Shown here: positions 42,760 through 51,765 of the stretch, in pieces
Layout: every line of letters begins with the position of its first letter
Numbering within the stretch: the stretch's first letter is position 1
Assembly (NCBI RefSeq): GCF_021538615.1
Contig: NZ_JAJHIZ010000003.1
Coordinates: forward strand, 3,348,001-3,412,000
DNA: 64,000 bases
Source: Niabella agricola
Lineage (GTDB): Bacteria > Bacteroidota > Bacteroidia > Chitinophagales > Chitinophagaceae
Direction: 5' to 3'
Translations under genes and position numbers: made by a program
Notes under the pieces: generated by a model
Told to the model about the DNA's origin: nothing
The model's input: the letters and a program-made list of their open reading frames with translations, nothing else
Databases searched by the model: none

Positions 42760-43176
42760 CTATCTCCTGGAATTCAGGTATTCCAGTACATCTCCCGATT
42801 CAATAACCGGTCTGTCATTAATATTATGGCTGAACCAATACACCCAGGCTTCAAAAGGTTCCTGGTTATGAAAAACCTGCGAAAGCTCCCGTTTATAATC
42901 GGCCGTCTCGCCAGCTTCAGGATTCACCCCCTCATACCCATCCAGTTGGGCAATGGCGTATGATAGCTGATGTGTATGGCGGATTTTGTAGAGTTCCCCG
43001 ATGATCTTCCGGCCGCTACTGTCCGGAAGGGCGGCCGGGTATTCACCCAGGTCGTATAAGGTTCCGGCTACAGTGGCTGGTCCGAGCAATTCGAAATAAC
43101 GGGCAATATATTCATAGGCCGGGCTTTTGAACCCGCTTAACAGGGAGCCGTATACAAACAGGTAGTTGCTTTGCAT
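42760..43176 (-). CDS. Gamma-glutamylcyclotransferase-like protein (AIG2 family)
   Basis: A 138-residue protein of the AIG2/GGCT fold: LFVYGSLLSGF at 6-16 with the Y-G-S-L ring-binding loop, LYDLGEYPAALPDSSGRKII, GELYKI and QLDGYEGVNPEAG with the acidic catalytic-type residues. It is cytoplasmic and may cleave gamma-glutamyl peptides or amines. It follows the LUD gene by 14 bases in the same direction, so the two form an operon. Confidence 0.9.
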   Translation of the reverse strand: MQSNYLFVYGSLLSGFKSPAYEYIARYFELLGPATVAGTLYDLGEYPAALPDSSGRKIIGELYKIRHTHQLSYAIAQLDGYEGVNPEAGETADYKRELSQVFHNQEPFEAWVYWFSHNINDRPVIESGDVLEYLNSRR

Positions 43177-43190
43177 ATAAGTAGGTGTTG

Positions 43191-43832
43191 TTATTCCGAG
43201 GTGTCGTCAATTAAAAAAACAAATACTTCTTTTGGACCATGCACACCTACCACAAGGGTTTTTTCAATATCTGCTGTTCGGCTGGGGCCGGTGGCAAAAG
43301 TCATCAGGGAGGGTATTGTATTTCCATACCGTTCCTTTAATCCTTCTAATGCATCTTTTACATCAAAAACCAATTGGCTGGTGTAGGCGATGCAAATATG
43401 AACCGGTGCGTAAACGCTGGTCTTACGTCCACTGCGCTGTGCCGCGCTCATAACAATACTTCCTGTACGGGCTACCAGGTACTCGCAGCTGGTGATGGCT
43501 ACGTCACAGCCTTCGAGATCTGCGGGGTTGTTGCTGATTTCCAACTGCTGGCCAACCAGTACCGCCAGTTCCGGTTCCTGGCAATATATTTTTTGCCAGC
43601 CGGTTTTCGATAATAATGCATGAAACTGGCTGATCAATTCTTTCCGGCTTAAACAAAAGGCAAATTGGCCCTGGAGTGCAGTAAAACGTTCTGCAAATTC
43701 GATCTCCAGTTCCTGGTGAAGCGGCTGAAAAACCAGCGATTGTCCCTCACTTTTGGGAAAAGGAATGGGTGTTGGCTGGCTCAATGCTTCCCGGATCTTC
43801 TTTAGTACGGTATCTTTTGAGGATCTGATCAC
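43191..43832 (-). CDS. LUD-domain (LutC/YkgG-like) protein
   Basis: A 213-residue LUD-domain protein starting from GTG at 43832. Landmarks are ELISQFHALLSKTGWQKIYC, DVAITSCEYLVARTGSIVMS and the C-terminal SLMTFATGPSRTADIEKTLV-VGVHGPKEV, the strongest LutC signature. LutC works with LutA and LutB in lactate oxidation; those partners are not in this window, and single LUD genes are common in Bacteroidota next to rsfS/ftsH, as here. A TAAATTCG box lies five bases before the start. Confidence 0.9.
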   Translation of the reverse strand: MIRSSKDTVLKKIREALSQPTPIPFPKSEGQSLVFQPLHQELEIEFAERFTALQGQFAFCLSRKELISQFHALLSKTGWQKIYCQEPELAVLVGQQLEISNNPADLEGCDVAITSCEYLVARTGSIVMSAAQRSGRKTSVYAPVHICIAYTSQLVFDVKDALEGLKERYGNTIPSLMTFATGPSRTADIEKTLVVGVHGPKEVFVFLIDDTSE

Positions 43833-43942
43833 AGTGCGAATTTAGTTAATTAGCGAACGTAGCGGATGGAATCGGCTTACAATATTTTAAAACAAGGACG
43901 GGTGCGATTTCTGCAGGATATGTAATATCTTGTTGGCTACAA

Positions 43943-44542
43943 ATGAACAGTATGAAGCACTATTTTTCTGTTTTGTGGATGGTTTTGTTTTTCGGATCCT
44001 GCGGCACAGGTGACGCAAAAAAAACTGAAGAAGCCGGTTCCGTAAAGGACAGCACTGCAGCTCAGGCTTCGATCCCCGAAGACACGGCCCGCCTGGTGGC
44101 CGGCATCCGGTCCGAATTCGAACGCATCCATAAAGCGCCGTTAACATCCAGGCAGTTTAGCTGGCGAAGCCCCGAAAAATGCGAGCCTCCTTACCAGGAA
44201 GGTACCACCACGTACTATTATGATCATGGAAAGTTGGTAAAGATTCACAATCATGGTGTCGAGGACCACGGTGAATGGAAGGAAGATTATTATTTTCGGG
44301 ACGGAGCACTGATTTTTATATATCTGGATAATGCCTACGGCGGTGCGGCTAACCCTACAGCATATAAATACCAGTGCCGGTATTATTTTAACAGTAATCA
44401 CCTGATAAAAAAACTGGAATCTGCCAATCCGGAGTATCATCTGGAACAGGACAGGATCGACAATATGGTCAGAACCGCAGGCCGGTTGTATAGTGCGACG
44501 GACAGTATTACTATTAGCCGGATCCTTACCTGTGAAGAATGA
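43943..44542 (+). CDS. Hypothetical lipoprotein
   Basis: A 199-residue lipoprotein with lipobox FFGSC near residue 20 (starts at 43943 or at the ATG at 43952). After an acidic linker rich in Ala, Ser and Glu, the mature part has TTTYYYDHGKLVKIHNHGVE, DYYFRDGALIFIYLDNAYGG and NSNHLIKKLESANPEYHLEQ, a beta-rich arrangement with YYF-x-x-G-x-L repeats. No family is recognised. It is a single plus-strand gene inside the otherwise minus-strand block between the LUD gene and ftsH, where such insertions break the usual rsfS-ftsH-LUD order. Confidence 0.7.
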   Translation: MNSMKHYFSVLWMVLFFGSCGTGDAKKTEEAGSVKDSTAAQASIPEDTARLVAGIRSEFERIHKAPLTSRQFSWRSPEKCEPPYQEGTTTYYYDHGKLVKIHNHGVEDHGEWKEDYYFRDGALIFIYLDNAYGGAANPTAYKYQCRYYFNSNHLIKKLESANPEYHLEQDRIDNMVRTAGRLYSATDSITISRILTCEE

Positions 44543-44723
44543 CCGGCCGTTGAATTGAAGACGGGCCCTGAAAAAAGGTTGTAACCTTATAAAAGGGACC
44601 GTTTTGTTGTGCGTGTCCGATAGGTTTCCCCGAAGTGCAGGGAAGGCGTACAAAATCATACCTCCAGGTTTGCCATTAAAAGCTGATAAAGCCGGTTAAA
44701 GTACGATCGCATTTAAGACTGTC

Positions 44724-44764
44724 CAATAAAAAAGCGTTGTTTCTGTAAAAAGAACAACGCTTTT
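44724..44764 (-). terminator. Terminator of ftsH
   Basis: A 12-bp perfect stem, AAAAGCGTTGTT (44753-44764 on the minus strand) with its complement at 44730-44741, loop of 11 bases, followed by TTTTTTATTGG. It lies 20 bases after the ftsH stop. Confidence 0.9.
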
Positions 44765-44783
44765 AATGTTATTTACGGGCTGG

Positions 44784-46856
44784 TTAATTTGCCGTCGGAT
44801 TGGGGTTGGTGGGCGGTACTCCACCGGGTACCGGCTCAATAGGAACGATTGGAGGCTCATCCGCCAGTAACTTTTTTTCTTCAAACGGGCGCTTACCAAT
44901 CAACGCTTCCACGTCCGCCTGGAACAGCACTTCTTTTTCTAATAGCGCTTTTGCAATGATCTCTACCTGGTCTTTCTTCTCCGTCAGCAGCGATACGGTT
45001 TTATCATAGCATTCTGCAATGATGGCCCGTACTTCCTCATCGATGAGCTTAGAGGTCTCCTCGCTGTACGGCTTGGTAAAGGAAGTATCCTGGTGCGGGT
45101 TATAGAAGCTTACATTGCCCACTTTTTTGCTCATACCATACACGGTAACCATAGAGTAGGCAATTTGTGTTACATTTTCGAGGTCGCTTCCGGCACCGGT
45201 GGATATTTTTCCAAAAAAGATCTGCTCGCTTACACGTCCGCCCAGGGCCATGCACATGCGGTGTACCAGGTCTTCCGTACGGTAGAGGTACTGCTCCTTG
45301 GGTGTATATTGCGCGTATCCCAGCGCGGCTGTTCCTCTTGGAACAATGGTCACTTTCAGTAAGGGATAAGCATGTTCCAGGAACCATCCTGCTACTGCAT
45401 GACCGGCTTCGTGGTAGGCGATCACTTCTTTTTCATGGGGCGCAATGATCTTATTCTTCTTTTCAAGACCGCCAATAACCCGGTCGATCGCATCCTGGAA
45501 GTCGGCCATATCCACCCCGTTCTTGTTTTTACGGGCTGCGATCAATGCCGCCTCGTTACAAACGTTGGCGATATCAGCACCGGCAAAACCGGGCGTTTGC
45601 TCTGCCAGTTTGTGAATGTCCAGCGATTCGGAGGTCTTAATTTCTTTTAAGTGTACTTTAAAGATGGCTTCACGGCCGGCCAGGTCGGGCTGGTCGATGG
45701 TGATCTGGCGGTCGAAACGGCCAGGACGCAACAGTGCAGAATCCAATACATCCGGACGGTTGGTGGCAGCCAGTACAATGATACCGGTGTCGGTACCAAA
45801 TCCGTCCATTTCCACCAGCATCTGGTTCAATGTACTTTCCCGCTCATCATTGCTCATCATGGCATTCTTGCCACGGGCCCGGCCAATAGCGTCGATCTCA
45901 TCAATAAAAATGATACAGGGAGCTTTTTCACGGGCCTGTTTAAACAGGTCGCGTACCCGGCTGGCGCCTACACCTACAAACATTTCCACAAAGTCGGAGC
46001 CACTCAGGCTGAAAAAAGGTACCTGTGCTTCACCGGCCATAGCTTTTGCTAAAAGCGTTTTACCGGTTCCGGGGGGACCTACCAGCAAGGCGCCTTTGGG
46101 AATTTTACCACCCAGACTGGTGTATTTTTTAGGATTTCTTAAAAAGTCAACAATCTCCATGACTTCCACTTTGGCCTCATCCAGCCCGGCAACATCTGCA
46201 AACGTGATGTTTACCCGGGTACCCTTGTCAAAAAGCGTTGCTTTCGATTTACCAATATTAAAGATACCGCCGGGTCCGGCACCGCCACCGGCACCACCGC
46301 CCATTTTACGCATCATAAGGATCCACACCCCGATGAGTAGCAGAAACGGCAGGATAAAACTGATCGAACGGCCCAGGAAATCACTGTCCTCATCCACATC
46401 CGCCGCAGGTGCTTTTACCTCCGGGTGGGTTTTGTAGAAATCAGCCATGGACTCTTGGAAATTATCACCGCTGGTGATTTTGAAGAATAATTGCGGGTCG
46501 TTGGATGCCCCTAGTGTCGATTTGGGATTGGTTTGCTTTGCAAGATCCGGGTATTTCTGGATGCTGTCTTTATTCAGCCATACACGCACTACATTCCGGT
46601 TGTTGATCACCACGTATTTCTGAACATCGCCCTTTTGCACCATTTTTTTGAAATCCTGAAAATTAGTTTGATTGCTGCTGGAGCCAAACGGGTTCAGGAA
46701 TTGCAGGGCCAGCATAATGGCCAGGATGATAATAAATGCCCAATAGCTGCCAAATCTCACCTTTTTGGGTTCATTACCGCCTCCATTGCCCGAAGGCTTC
46801 GGTGAAAACGGGTTATTCCGCTGTTTTTCTTGTCTGTTATAATTGTTTTGAGACAT
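44784..46856 (-). CDS. ftsH: ATP-dependent zinc metalloprotease FtsH
   Basis: A 690-residue membrane protease. The N-terminus is a Gln/Asn/Gly-rich linker, then the first membrane helix ([20 protein letters not shown]), a periplasmic domain and the second helix ([20 protein letters not shown]). The AAA+ domain has Walker [17 protein letters not shown] near 256, Walker [13 protein letters not shown] and the [15 protein letters not shown]. The peptidase motif HEAGH is at about 479-483, with the third ligand in [20 protein letters not shown]. It degrades unfolded membrane proteins and regulators. It lies downstream of rsfS, the conserved Bacteroidota order. Confidence 0.98.
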   Translation of the reverse strand: MSQNNYNRQEKQRNNPFSPKPSGNGGGNEPKKVRFGSYWAFIIILAIMLALQFLNPFGSSSNQTNFQDFKKMVQKGDVQKYVVINNRNVVRVWLNKDSIQKYPDLAKQTNPKSTLGASNDPQLFFKITSGDNFQESMADFYKTHPEVKAPAADVDEDSDFLGRSISFILPFLLLIGVWILMMRKMGGGAGGGAGPGGIFNIGKSKATLFDKGTRVNITFADVAGLDEAKVEVMEIVDFLRNPKKYTSLGGKIPKGALLVGPPGTGKTLLAKAMAGEAQVPFFSLSGSDFVEMFVGVGASRVRDLFKQAREKAPCIIFIDEIDAIGRARGKNAMMSNDERESTLNQMLVEMDGFGTDTGIIVLAATNRPDVLDSALLRPGRFDRQITIDQPDLAGREAIFKVHLKEIKTSESLDIHKLAEQTPGFAGADIANVCNEAALIAARKNKNGVDMADFQDAIDRVIGGLEKKNKIIAPHEKEVIAYHEAGHAVAGWFLEHAYPLLKVTIVPRGTAALGYAQYTPKEQYLYRTEDLVHRMCMALGGRVSEQIFFGKISTGAGSDLENVTQIAYSMVTVYGMSKKVGNVSFYNPHQDTSFTKPYSEETSKLIDEEVRAIIAECYDKTVSLLTEKKDQVEIIAKALLEKEVLFQADVEALIGKRPFEEKKLLADEPPIVPIEPVPGGVPPTNPNPTAN

Positions 46857-46927
46857 TTTCTGTAATTATGATACTATAAGGCAAATTTTATTGAAATGTT
46901 TAAAGAGGTATTACTATTTTTCCTCAA

Positions 46928-47335
46928 TCAAGGCTCTTTGTGCTCTTTTACACTACTGTCACTCCACATTTCCTCCAGGTTATAGAATTTGCGTTGTTCG
47001 GGCAGCATGATATGAACCACGATGTTCACATAATCCATTAATACCCATTGCAGTGTTTGTATGCCTTCACGCTGGTATACATTTTCACCGGTTGCCTCTT
47101 TAACCCGGTATTCAATGTTATCCGCGATCGATTTGATCTGGGGACCGCTTGTTGCCTCGCAAATGATAAAAAAATCTGAAACGGCTTCGGTTATCTGCCT
47201 GAGATCCAGCGAAACAATATGCTCACCTTTTTTTTCCTGGATGGCAGTAATAATCGTCTTGAAAATTTTAGAATTTCTTGTAAGCCTGGCTGTACCGGAA
47301 ATTTTACGTTTTGTTAGCGATGCTAATGGTTCCAA
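46928..47335 (-). CDS. rsfS: Ribosomal silencing factor RsfS
   Basis: About 135 residues: RNSKIFKTIITAIQEKKGEH, IVSLDLRQITEAVSDFFIIC, EATSGPQIKSIADNIEYRVK and GENVYQREGIQTLQWVLMDY-VNIVVHIM. This is the RsfS (Iojap) pattern; the protein binds L14 and keeps the 50S and 30S subunits apart in starvation. The frame is open to 47626, but a TATTTTTG promoter box lies at 47411-47418; no ATG follows it, so the TTG at 47335 (L-E-P-L-A-S) is the best available start. birA diverges from the same region. Confidence 0.88.
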   Translation of the reverse strand: MEPLASLTKRKISGTARLTRNSKIFKTIITAIQEKKGEHIVSLDLRQITEAVSDFFIICEATSGPQIKSIADNIEYRVKEATGENVYQREGIQTLQWVLMDYVNIVVHIMLPEQRKFYNLEEMWSDSSVKEHKEP

Positions 47336-47410
47336 ATAGAAGAATTTATATTTTTTAACGGGAATCGGCTCCTTTACAGGAACAGTATCCTTAAACTTAT
47401 TTACTTTGTT

Positions 47411-47418
47411 CAAAAATA
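47411..47418 (-). promoter_or_regulatory. -7 promoter box of rsfS-ftsH
   Basis: Minus strand TATTTTTG, an exact TAnnTTTG box. Transcription from here would leave a leader of about 70 bases before the TTG at 47335 and exclude the far upstream in-frame codons. Confidence 0.55.
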
Positions 47419-47428
47419 GCAAATATTG

Positions 47429-48205
47429 ATGCAAAAAAAGGCAGAAGCCGCCCAATTTCCTGCTGTCCTTGAATTGCCGCAGGTAGACAGTACCAATAAC
47501 TATGCCCTTAGCCGGATACGTGAAGGTTTGGCATATCATGGTATGGGCGTTTTTGCACATGAACAACTGGCCGGCAAAGGGCAGCGGGGGAAAAAATGGG
47601 TTACAGCACCCGGGCAGAACATTCACCTGAGCCTTATTTTAGCGCCTAAAAGCCTGGAATTGGATCATTTATTTGCACTCAGTGCGATGATTGCCGTGGA
47701 AACCCGCGCGTTTTTAGCTGATCTGGCGCCTGGCAACTGGTTTATAAAATGGCCGAATGATATTTATTTTCAAGACAGAAAGGCAGTTGGGATGCTGATT
47801 GAAAACATCGTTACCGGACAAAAATGGAAATGGGCGGTGGCCGGAATCGGGGTCAATATCAACCAGGATCACTTCCCGGAAGAACTGAAACAGGCGATTT
47901 CATTGAAACAGATAACCGGGAAAAACTATGACTGTCTGGAACTGGCCAACGGATTAGCGAAACGTATTTTTACCCGGTTTGAAGCATTGGATGCGGGTTT
48001 TGAGGAAACGTTTACCACTCTGATTGAACAATATAACCGCAGTTTATATAAACGGAATGAACAGGTAAGGTTCCTGGATGAGACCGGCACGCGGTTTTCT
48101 GCGGTGGTAAAGGCGGTAAGCAGGGATGGCCGGCTGGAGCTTGAAGGGGTTCCGAAGCAGGTATATGATTTTGGAGAGCTGAGCTGGCTGATGGGTAGGG
48201 GTTAA
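47429..48205 (+). CDS. birA: Biotin-acetyl-CoA-carboxylase ligase
   Basis: A 258-residue biotin protein ligase without the N-terminal DNA-binding domain (group I). VDSTNNYALSR, EQLAGKGQRGKKWVTAPGQN at about 47-66 (the biotinyl-AMP loop, here G-K-G-Q-R-G) and FIKWPNDIYFQDRKAVGMLI are all present, followed by GIGVNINQDHF and the C-terminal SH3-like cap (GRLELEGVPKQVYDFGELSW). It attaches biotin to the biotin carboxyl-carrier protein. It is divergent from rsfS with about 90 bases between the starts. Confidence 0.96.
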   Translation: MQKKAEAAQFPAVLELPQVDSTNNYALSRIREGLAYHGMGVFAHEQLAGKGQRGKKWVTAPGQNIHLSLILAPKSLELDHLFALSAMIAVETRAFLADLAPGNWFIKWPNDIYFQDRKAVGMLIENIVTGQKWKWAVAGIGVNINQDHFPEELKQAISLKQITGKNYDCLELANGLAKRIFTRFEALDAGFEETFTTLIEQYNRSLYKRNEQVRFLDETGTRFSAVVKAVSRDGRLELEGVPKQVYDFGELSWLMGRG

Positions 48206-48256
48206 CCACCGTATACGCAGATTGTTTTAATAATCGCATTCTTCGTATCCGGTATA

Positions 48257-48598
48257 TCAGGCCTGTGCTGAATCGTTCTTTTTTAATTCAAACCGGGCAA
48301 GAATCGTTGCATCGTGTTCGGCTGCCCTTGCTTCTTTTTCAAGCGGACAGTTGTAGTACCCGTATTTTACAGACTGTACAAAGTATTTGAACAAAAATTT
48401 CAATACTCCATATCGCTGGTATTGTTCAATATGCTTCAGCTCGTGCCGTACCCAGCGTTCATCTGCAAGAAATACAGCCTGGGTAACACCGTATAAATGA
48501 ATGGTATGCCCAATGACCATCGCTATATTTCCTGTTTTCAGTTTGCGGGCTCCCAGCCGGGCGATGAATGAATTTTCTTTAATGCGGAAAGAAAGCAT
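48257..48598 (-). CDS. Zincin-like hypothetical protein with HELKH motif
   Basis: A 113-residue protein. The sequence [20 protein letters not shown] contains H-E-L-K-H, a possible gluzincin-type metal site (H-E-x-x-H), followed by Y-Q-R-Y-G. Upstream are two beta strands ([20 protein letters not shown]). Such short proteins occur next to ftsH/birA in Bacteroidota, but their role is unknown and protease activity is not shown. Downstream (minus) is the birA 3' end; the frame is convergent with birA by about 50 bases. Confidence 0.7.
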   Translation of the reverse strand: MLSFRIKENSFIARLGARKLKTGNIAMVIGHTIHLYGVTQAVFLADERWVRHELKHIEQYQRYGVLKFLFKYFVQSVKYGYYNCPLEKEARAAEHDATILARFELKKNDSAQA

Positions 48599-48656
48599 GT
48601 TTAATGGTTCAAAAATACGGCAGAAATTCCGCCATAAAAAAGAGTACCTTGCAAAT

Positions 48657-49262
48657 ATGGAAGAAGATCATATTTTAAATGAACCGGCACCTGCTTACCA
48701 GAAAGCATTTTACACCATTCCCGAATACCTGGAAATGGAAAAAGCTTCAGATAAAAAACACGAATACTACGAAGGCGGGATCTTTGCTATGGCTGGTGCA
48801 GGTGCTCGCCACAACATTATTTCCTCCAATATGATGGGGCAATTGTATATGCGGCTGCAGGGGAAACCGTGCAGACCTTTTGGAAGTGATATGCGGATTC
48901 ATATTCCTGAGAACACCTTGTTTACCTACCCGGATATTTCCATTATTTGCGGCGATATGATTCCTTCCCCCGAAGGTGAGGATACCATTATTCAGCCGAC
49001 GGTACTAATTAAAATCCTCTCAAGGTCTACCCGGGACTATGACCGGGGCAGCAAATTTAAATTATACCGTGATATCCGGACATTGAAAGAGTACATTCTG
49101 AGCGACTCCGAAAGCATCGGCATAGAAGTCTTCCGGCTTAATGCTACAGGACATTGGGAGCTGGAAGAGTATAAAACACCGGGCGAAACATTATGCATCA
49201 AGGCGATTGACACAACCATTCCGATCGATAAAATTTATGAAGGCACTAAATTAACCGTTTAA
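48657..49262 (+). CDS. Uma2-family endonuclease-like protein
   Basis: A 201-residue protein starting [20 protein letters not shown]. The Uma2 core is clear: [60 protein letters not shown] and [20 protein letters not shown], with the PD-(D/E)xK-like residues (D in YPDI, I-x-I-L-S). Uma2 proteins are very common in some bacteria and have no agreed function. The frame is open to 48501, but TACCTTGC just before the ATG at 48657, close to the promoter consensus, supports this start. Confidence 0.9.
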   Translation: MEEDHILNEPAPAYQKAFYTIPEYLEMEKASDKKHEYYEGGIFAMAGAGARHNIISSNMMGQLYMRLQGKPCRPFGSDMRIHIPENTLFTYPDISIICGDMIPSPEGEDTIIQPTVLIKILSRSTRDYDRGSKFKLYRDIRTLKEYILSDSESIGIEVFRLNATGHWELEEYKTPGETLCIKAIDTTIPIDKIYEGTKLTV

Positions 49263-49282
49263 GGAAAGGGCTTCTCCAAGGT

Positions 49283-49750
49283 TTATTTTTTCAGCTTGCT
49301 GATGATTTCTTCCGCGTGACTGGCGCTTTTGGGCTTAAGGAAAATTTTCTGGATGATGCCTTTTTCATCGATCACAAAAGTAGTCCGGTGCAAACCCATA
49401 TACTTATTTCCAAACATCTGCTTTTCGCCCCACACACCGTATTTTTCAATAATGGTATGCCGGGGATCAGCGATGAGTGGAAAGGGGAGCGAAAATTTCT
49501 TTTCGAATTTTTTATGTTTTGCTTCGTCGTCGGGGCTGATGCCAATAATCTGTAAGCCTTCTTTTTTTAGCAATGCGTAGTTGTCGCGTAAATTACAGGC
49601 TTGTATGGTACAAGTGGGTGTATCATCTTCAGGATAAAAATACAGGACCACTTTTTGTTCTTTAAAATCCTTCAGGGAGATCTTGTTTCCATCCTGGTCG
49701 GTACCTGTAAATGCCGGGGCTTTGTCTCCTTCTTTTAAATGCGTTGCCAT
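49283..49750 (-). CDS. bcp: Thiol peroxidase (bacterioferritin comigratory protein)
   Basis: A 155-residue Bcp/PrxQ with GDKAPAFTGTDQDGNKISLK, YFYPEDDTPTCTIQACNLRD (peroxidatic Cys47 and resolving Cys52) and LIADPRHTIIEKYGVWGEKQ. It reduces hydrogen peroxide and lipid hydroperoxides using thioredoxin. It is cytoplasmic, convergent with the Uma2 gene, and follows the M23 gene by 23 bases in the same direction, so a shared transcript is likely. Confidence 0.96.
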   Translation of the reverse strand: MATHLKEGDKAPAFTGTDQDGNKISLKDFKEQKVVLYFYPEDDTPTCTIQACNLRDNYALLKKEGLQIIGISPDDEAKHKKFEKKFSLPFPLIADPRHTIIEKYGVWGEKQMFGNKYMGLHRTTFVIDEKGIIQKIFLKPKSASHAEEIISKLKK

Positions 49751-49773
49751 ATAATTGTAAACAGTTTTTGATC

Positions 49774-51648
49774 TTATTTTTTCTTCTTGCCGGCGGTCTT
49801 TTTTGTGGTCTTGCCGGCAGCCGTTTTTGCAGCTGTTTTAGAACGGGTACTGCTTTGTTTTTTTGTAACCGTATGTTTGCCGGAGGCTGCTTTCCTGGTG
49901 CTGGTTTTAGACCGCTCCCGTACCGGTTCATCTGCAACGGATCCGCCGCCTCTTCTAAACTTCCAGCTTCGCTCGGTTTTGTTGCCGACAATATCTGTAA
50001 CAGTTACAGTAAGCGTATGTTCACCAGGAGGGACTTTTTCGTCAAAATAGTAAAGATAGGTCCGGCCCTTGTCATTGGTAAACCGGATCCAGCGGCCGTC
50101 GATTTCTGCGCGGAAACCGGCTACACCGAAGTTATCGGTGGGTGTGAAAGCGATCCGGGAACTGCGGCTGAGATTGACAATTTCACCGCTGCCCAACGAA
50201 TTGATGGAAGGAGGAGTATTGTCAACAAAAGCTTCAAAGGTTCCGAAATCGCGAAAAAGAGCACTGACCCATTCCCCGTTCCAGCTGGCTTTCTTTACTG
50301 TATTGCTGCTGCCGGTTCTTTTGATCACCACCCGGTCGCGGTCTTCCGGTGCTACAGGTTTTTCGGGTTTGACGCGTACCTCAAAGTCGCTATGCGCCGG
50401 AATGTCATTTTCTCCCAGTTTATGCCTTGCCGAAATGCTGCTTCCGCCACCGGAAGCAAAGCGGGCATAACCGGAGTTCATCTTATCATATAAGACAAAC
50501 ATGGGCAGGTAGGCCTCAAAGTCGTATTTGAAAATCCGGTTCAACCGGTTGGGCAACCATTCATAAGGTTTAATGCCAGGCGGTGCTGTGCCGCTATTCC
50601 TTAGTTTAAAAGAAAGCGTGGAGGAATTACCCCGGGTATCACTTACCAGAATCAGTACATCATGCTCGCTGGTATCTTTTAAGCGGATGGTATTATTGTT
50701 CCATCCCAGGTCATAATAAACCCCGCCCCGGTCGCCGGGCAATTTGGAAAGATGCTGTACCCAGGCGCCGCCGTTGGCCTTCATTTTATAATCAATCTGG
50801 CAATTCATATACCGCGTGCTGTTATAGCCGATGCTGTCGATGTAAAAGCTGGAGACCTCCCGGCCATCGAAAAAGAGTTGGGCACTGTAAATACCATCGC
50901 GGTTACCGGCGCTGTTCCAGGTGTCGTAAGCCTGTATGGCAAACCCCAGGTTGTTGAAAGCGGTTTGGAGCAGCTCACCTGGCACCGTGTAGGCAGAACC
51001 GGATCTGTGAACGGGAATGCTCACTGGGTACTGATCATACGTACTGTTATTGCGATCGTACATGACCAGCTTCGCCACAACGGGTGGATAAATATCGTTA
51101 AACGGAGTGCCAAACAGATCAGGATTCAATCGTCTTCCTGATTTGGTATCGATCACTTCCCAATGTACATGAGGTCCCTGAGAACCGCCGGTGGTACCGC
51201 TGTAGGAGATAAAGTCGCCCTTTTTCACCGGGAATTTCCCGGGCGGAATATCCAGATGCGTTTCCCAGGATTCTTCCTGGTACTGATGGTTGGTTACGTA
51301 GGCTTCAAGATCGGGGCGAAAATCATTCAGGTGACCATAAAGGGTAGACAATCCGTTGGGATGATTGATAATGATCCAGCGCCCCCAGCTCAACGGTTCA
51401 ATACCTACAAAAGCAATATAACCATCTGCCGCAGCTACCACTTGTTGATTCACTTTCTGGTTGGTTCGCACATCCAGTCCCATATGCCAGTGATTGGGAC
51501 GCAGCTCGCCCATATTGGCAACAATATCGGGGCTCAGTAATGTTGGCCACCTAAAATAATTTTGCGGATACACCGGTTTCTTATAAAGTTGGGCATGCGA
51601 AAAAAAACCGGCTAACAAGAACAGCGGGAAGATAAAATGCTTTGCCAT
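49774..51648 (-). CDS. Secreted M23-family peptidase with Lys-rich tail
   Basis: A 624-residue protein starting MAKHFIFPLFLLAGFFSHAQ, a signal peptide; the longer frame is unlikely. The M23 (LytM-like) domain at about 30-185 keeps the metal ligands: NHWHMGLDVRTN and GPHVHWEVID, plus STLYGHL. The middle is beta-rich with Ig-like strands. The last 60 residues are extremely basic and repeat-like (RSKTSTRKAASGKHTVTKKQ, TAAKTAAGKTTKKTAGKKKK), a possible nucleic acid- or wall-binding tail. M23 peptidases cleave peptidoglycan cross-bridges or stem peptides. A TATTTTTG box at 51654-51661 is five bases upstream. Confidence 0.92.
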   Translation of the reverse strand: MAKHFIFPLFLLAGFFSHAQLYKKPVYPQNYFRWPTLLSPDIVANMGELRPNHWHMGLDVRTNQKVNQQVVAAADGYIAFVGIEPLSWGRWIIINHPNGLSTLYGHLNDFRPDLEAYVTNHQYQEESWETHLDIPPGKFPVKKGDFISYSGTTGGSQGPHVHWEVIDTKSGRRLNPDLFGTPFNDIYPPVVAKLVMYDRNNSTYDQYPVSIPVHRSGSAYTVPGELLQTAFNNLGFAIQAYDTWNSAGNRDGIYSAQLFFDGREVSSFYIDSIGYNSTRYMNCQIDYKMKANGGAWVQHLSKLPGDRGGVYYDLGWNNNTIRLKDTSEHDVLILVSDTRGNSSTLSFKLRNSGTAPPGIKPYEWLPNRLNRIFKYDFEAYLPMFVLYDKMNSGYARFASGGGSSISARHKLGENDIPAHSDFEVRVKPEKPVAPEDRDRVVIKRTGSSNTVKKASWNGEWVSALFRDFGTFEAFVDNTPPSINSLGSGEIVNLSRSSRIAFTPTDNFGVAGFRAEIDGRWIRFTNDKGRTYLYYFDEKVPPGEHTLTVTVTDIVGNKTERSWKFRRGGGSVADEPVRERSKTSTRKAASGKHTVTKKQSSTRSKTAAKTAAGKTTKKTAGKKKK

Positions 51649-51653
51649 CGGTT

Positions 51654-51661
51654 CAAAAATA
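51654..51661 (-). promoter_or_regulatory. -7 promoter box of the M23-bcp operon
   Basis: Minus strand TATTTTTG, an exact TAnnTTTG box ending five bases before the ATG at 51648. Confidence 0.55.
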
Positions 51662-51765
51662 GGGGAAACAGGCAGAATTGGCGTCCCGCCCATCCCAAAT
51701 TTTAGTGATACGGGCCCCTTCCGCCTGGAAATGGATTACATTTAGGGATGTAAATCCACTGCTTT

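Noticed and set aside
47335..47626. N-terminal extension of RsfS
   Set aside because: It overlaps birA on the other strand and lies upstream of the TATTTTTG promoter box; the extra residues show no conserved features.
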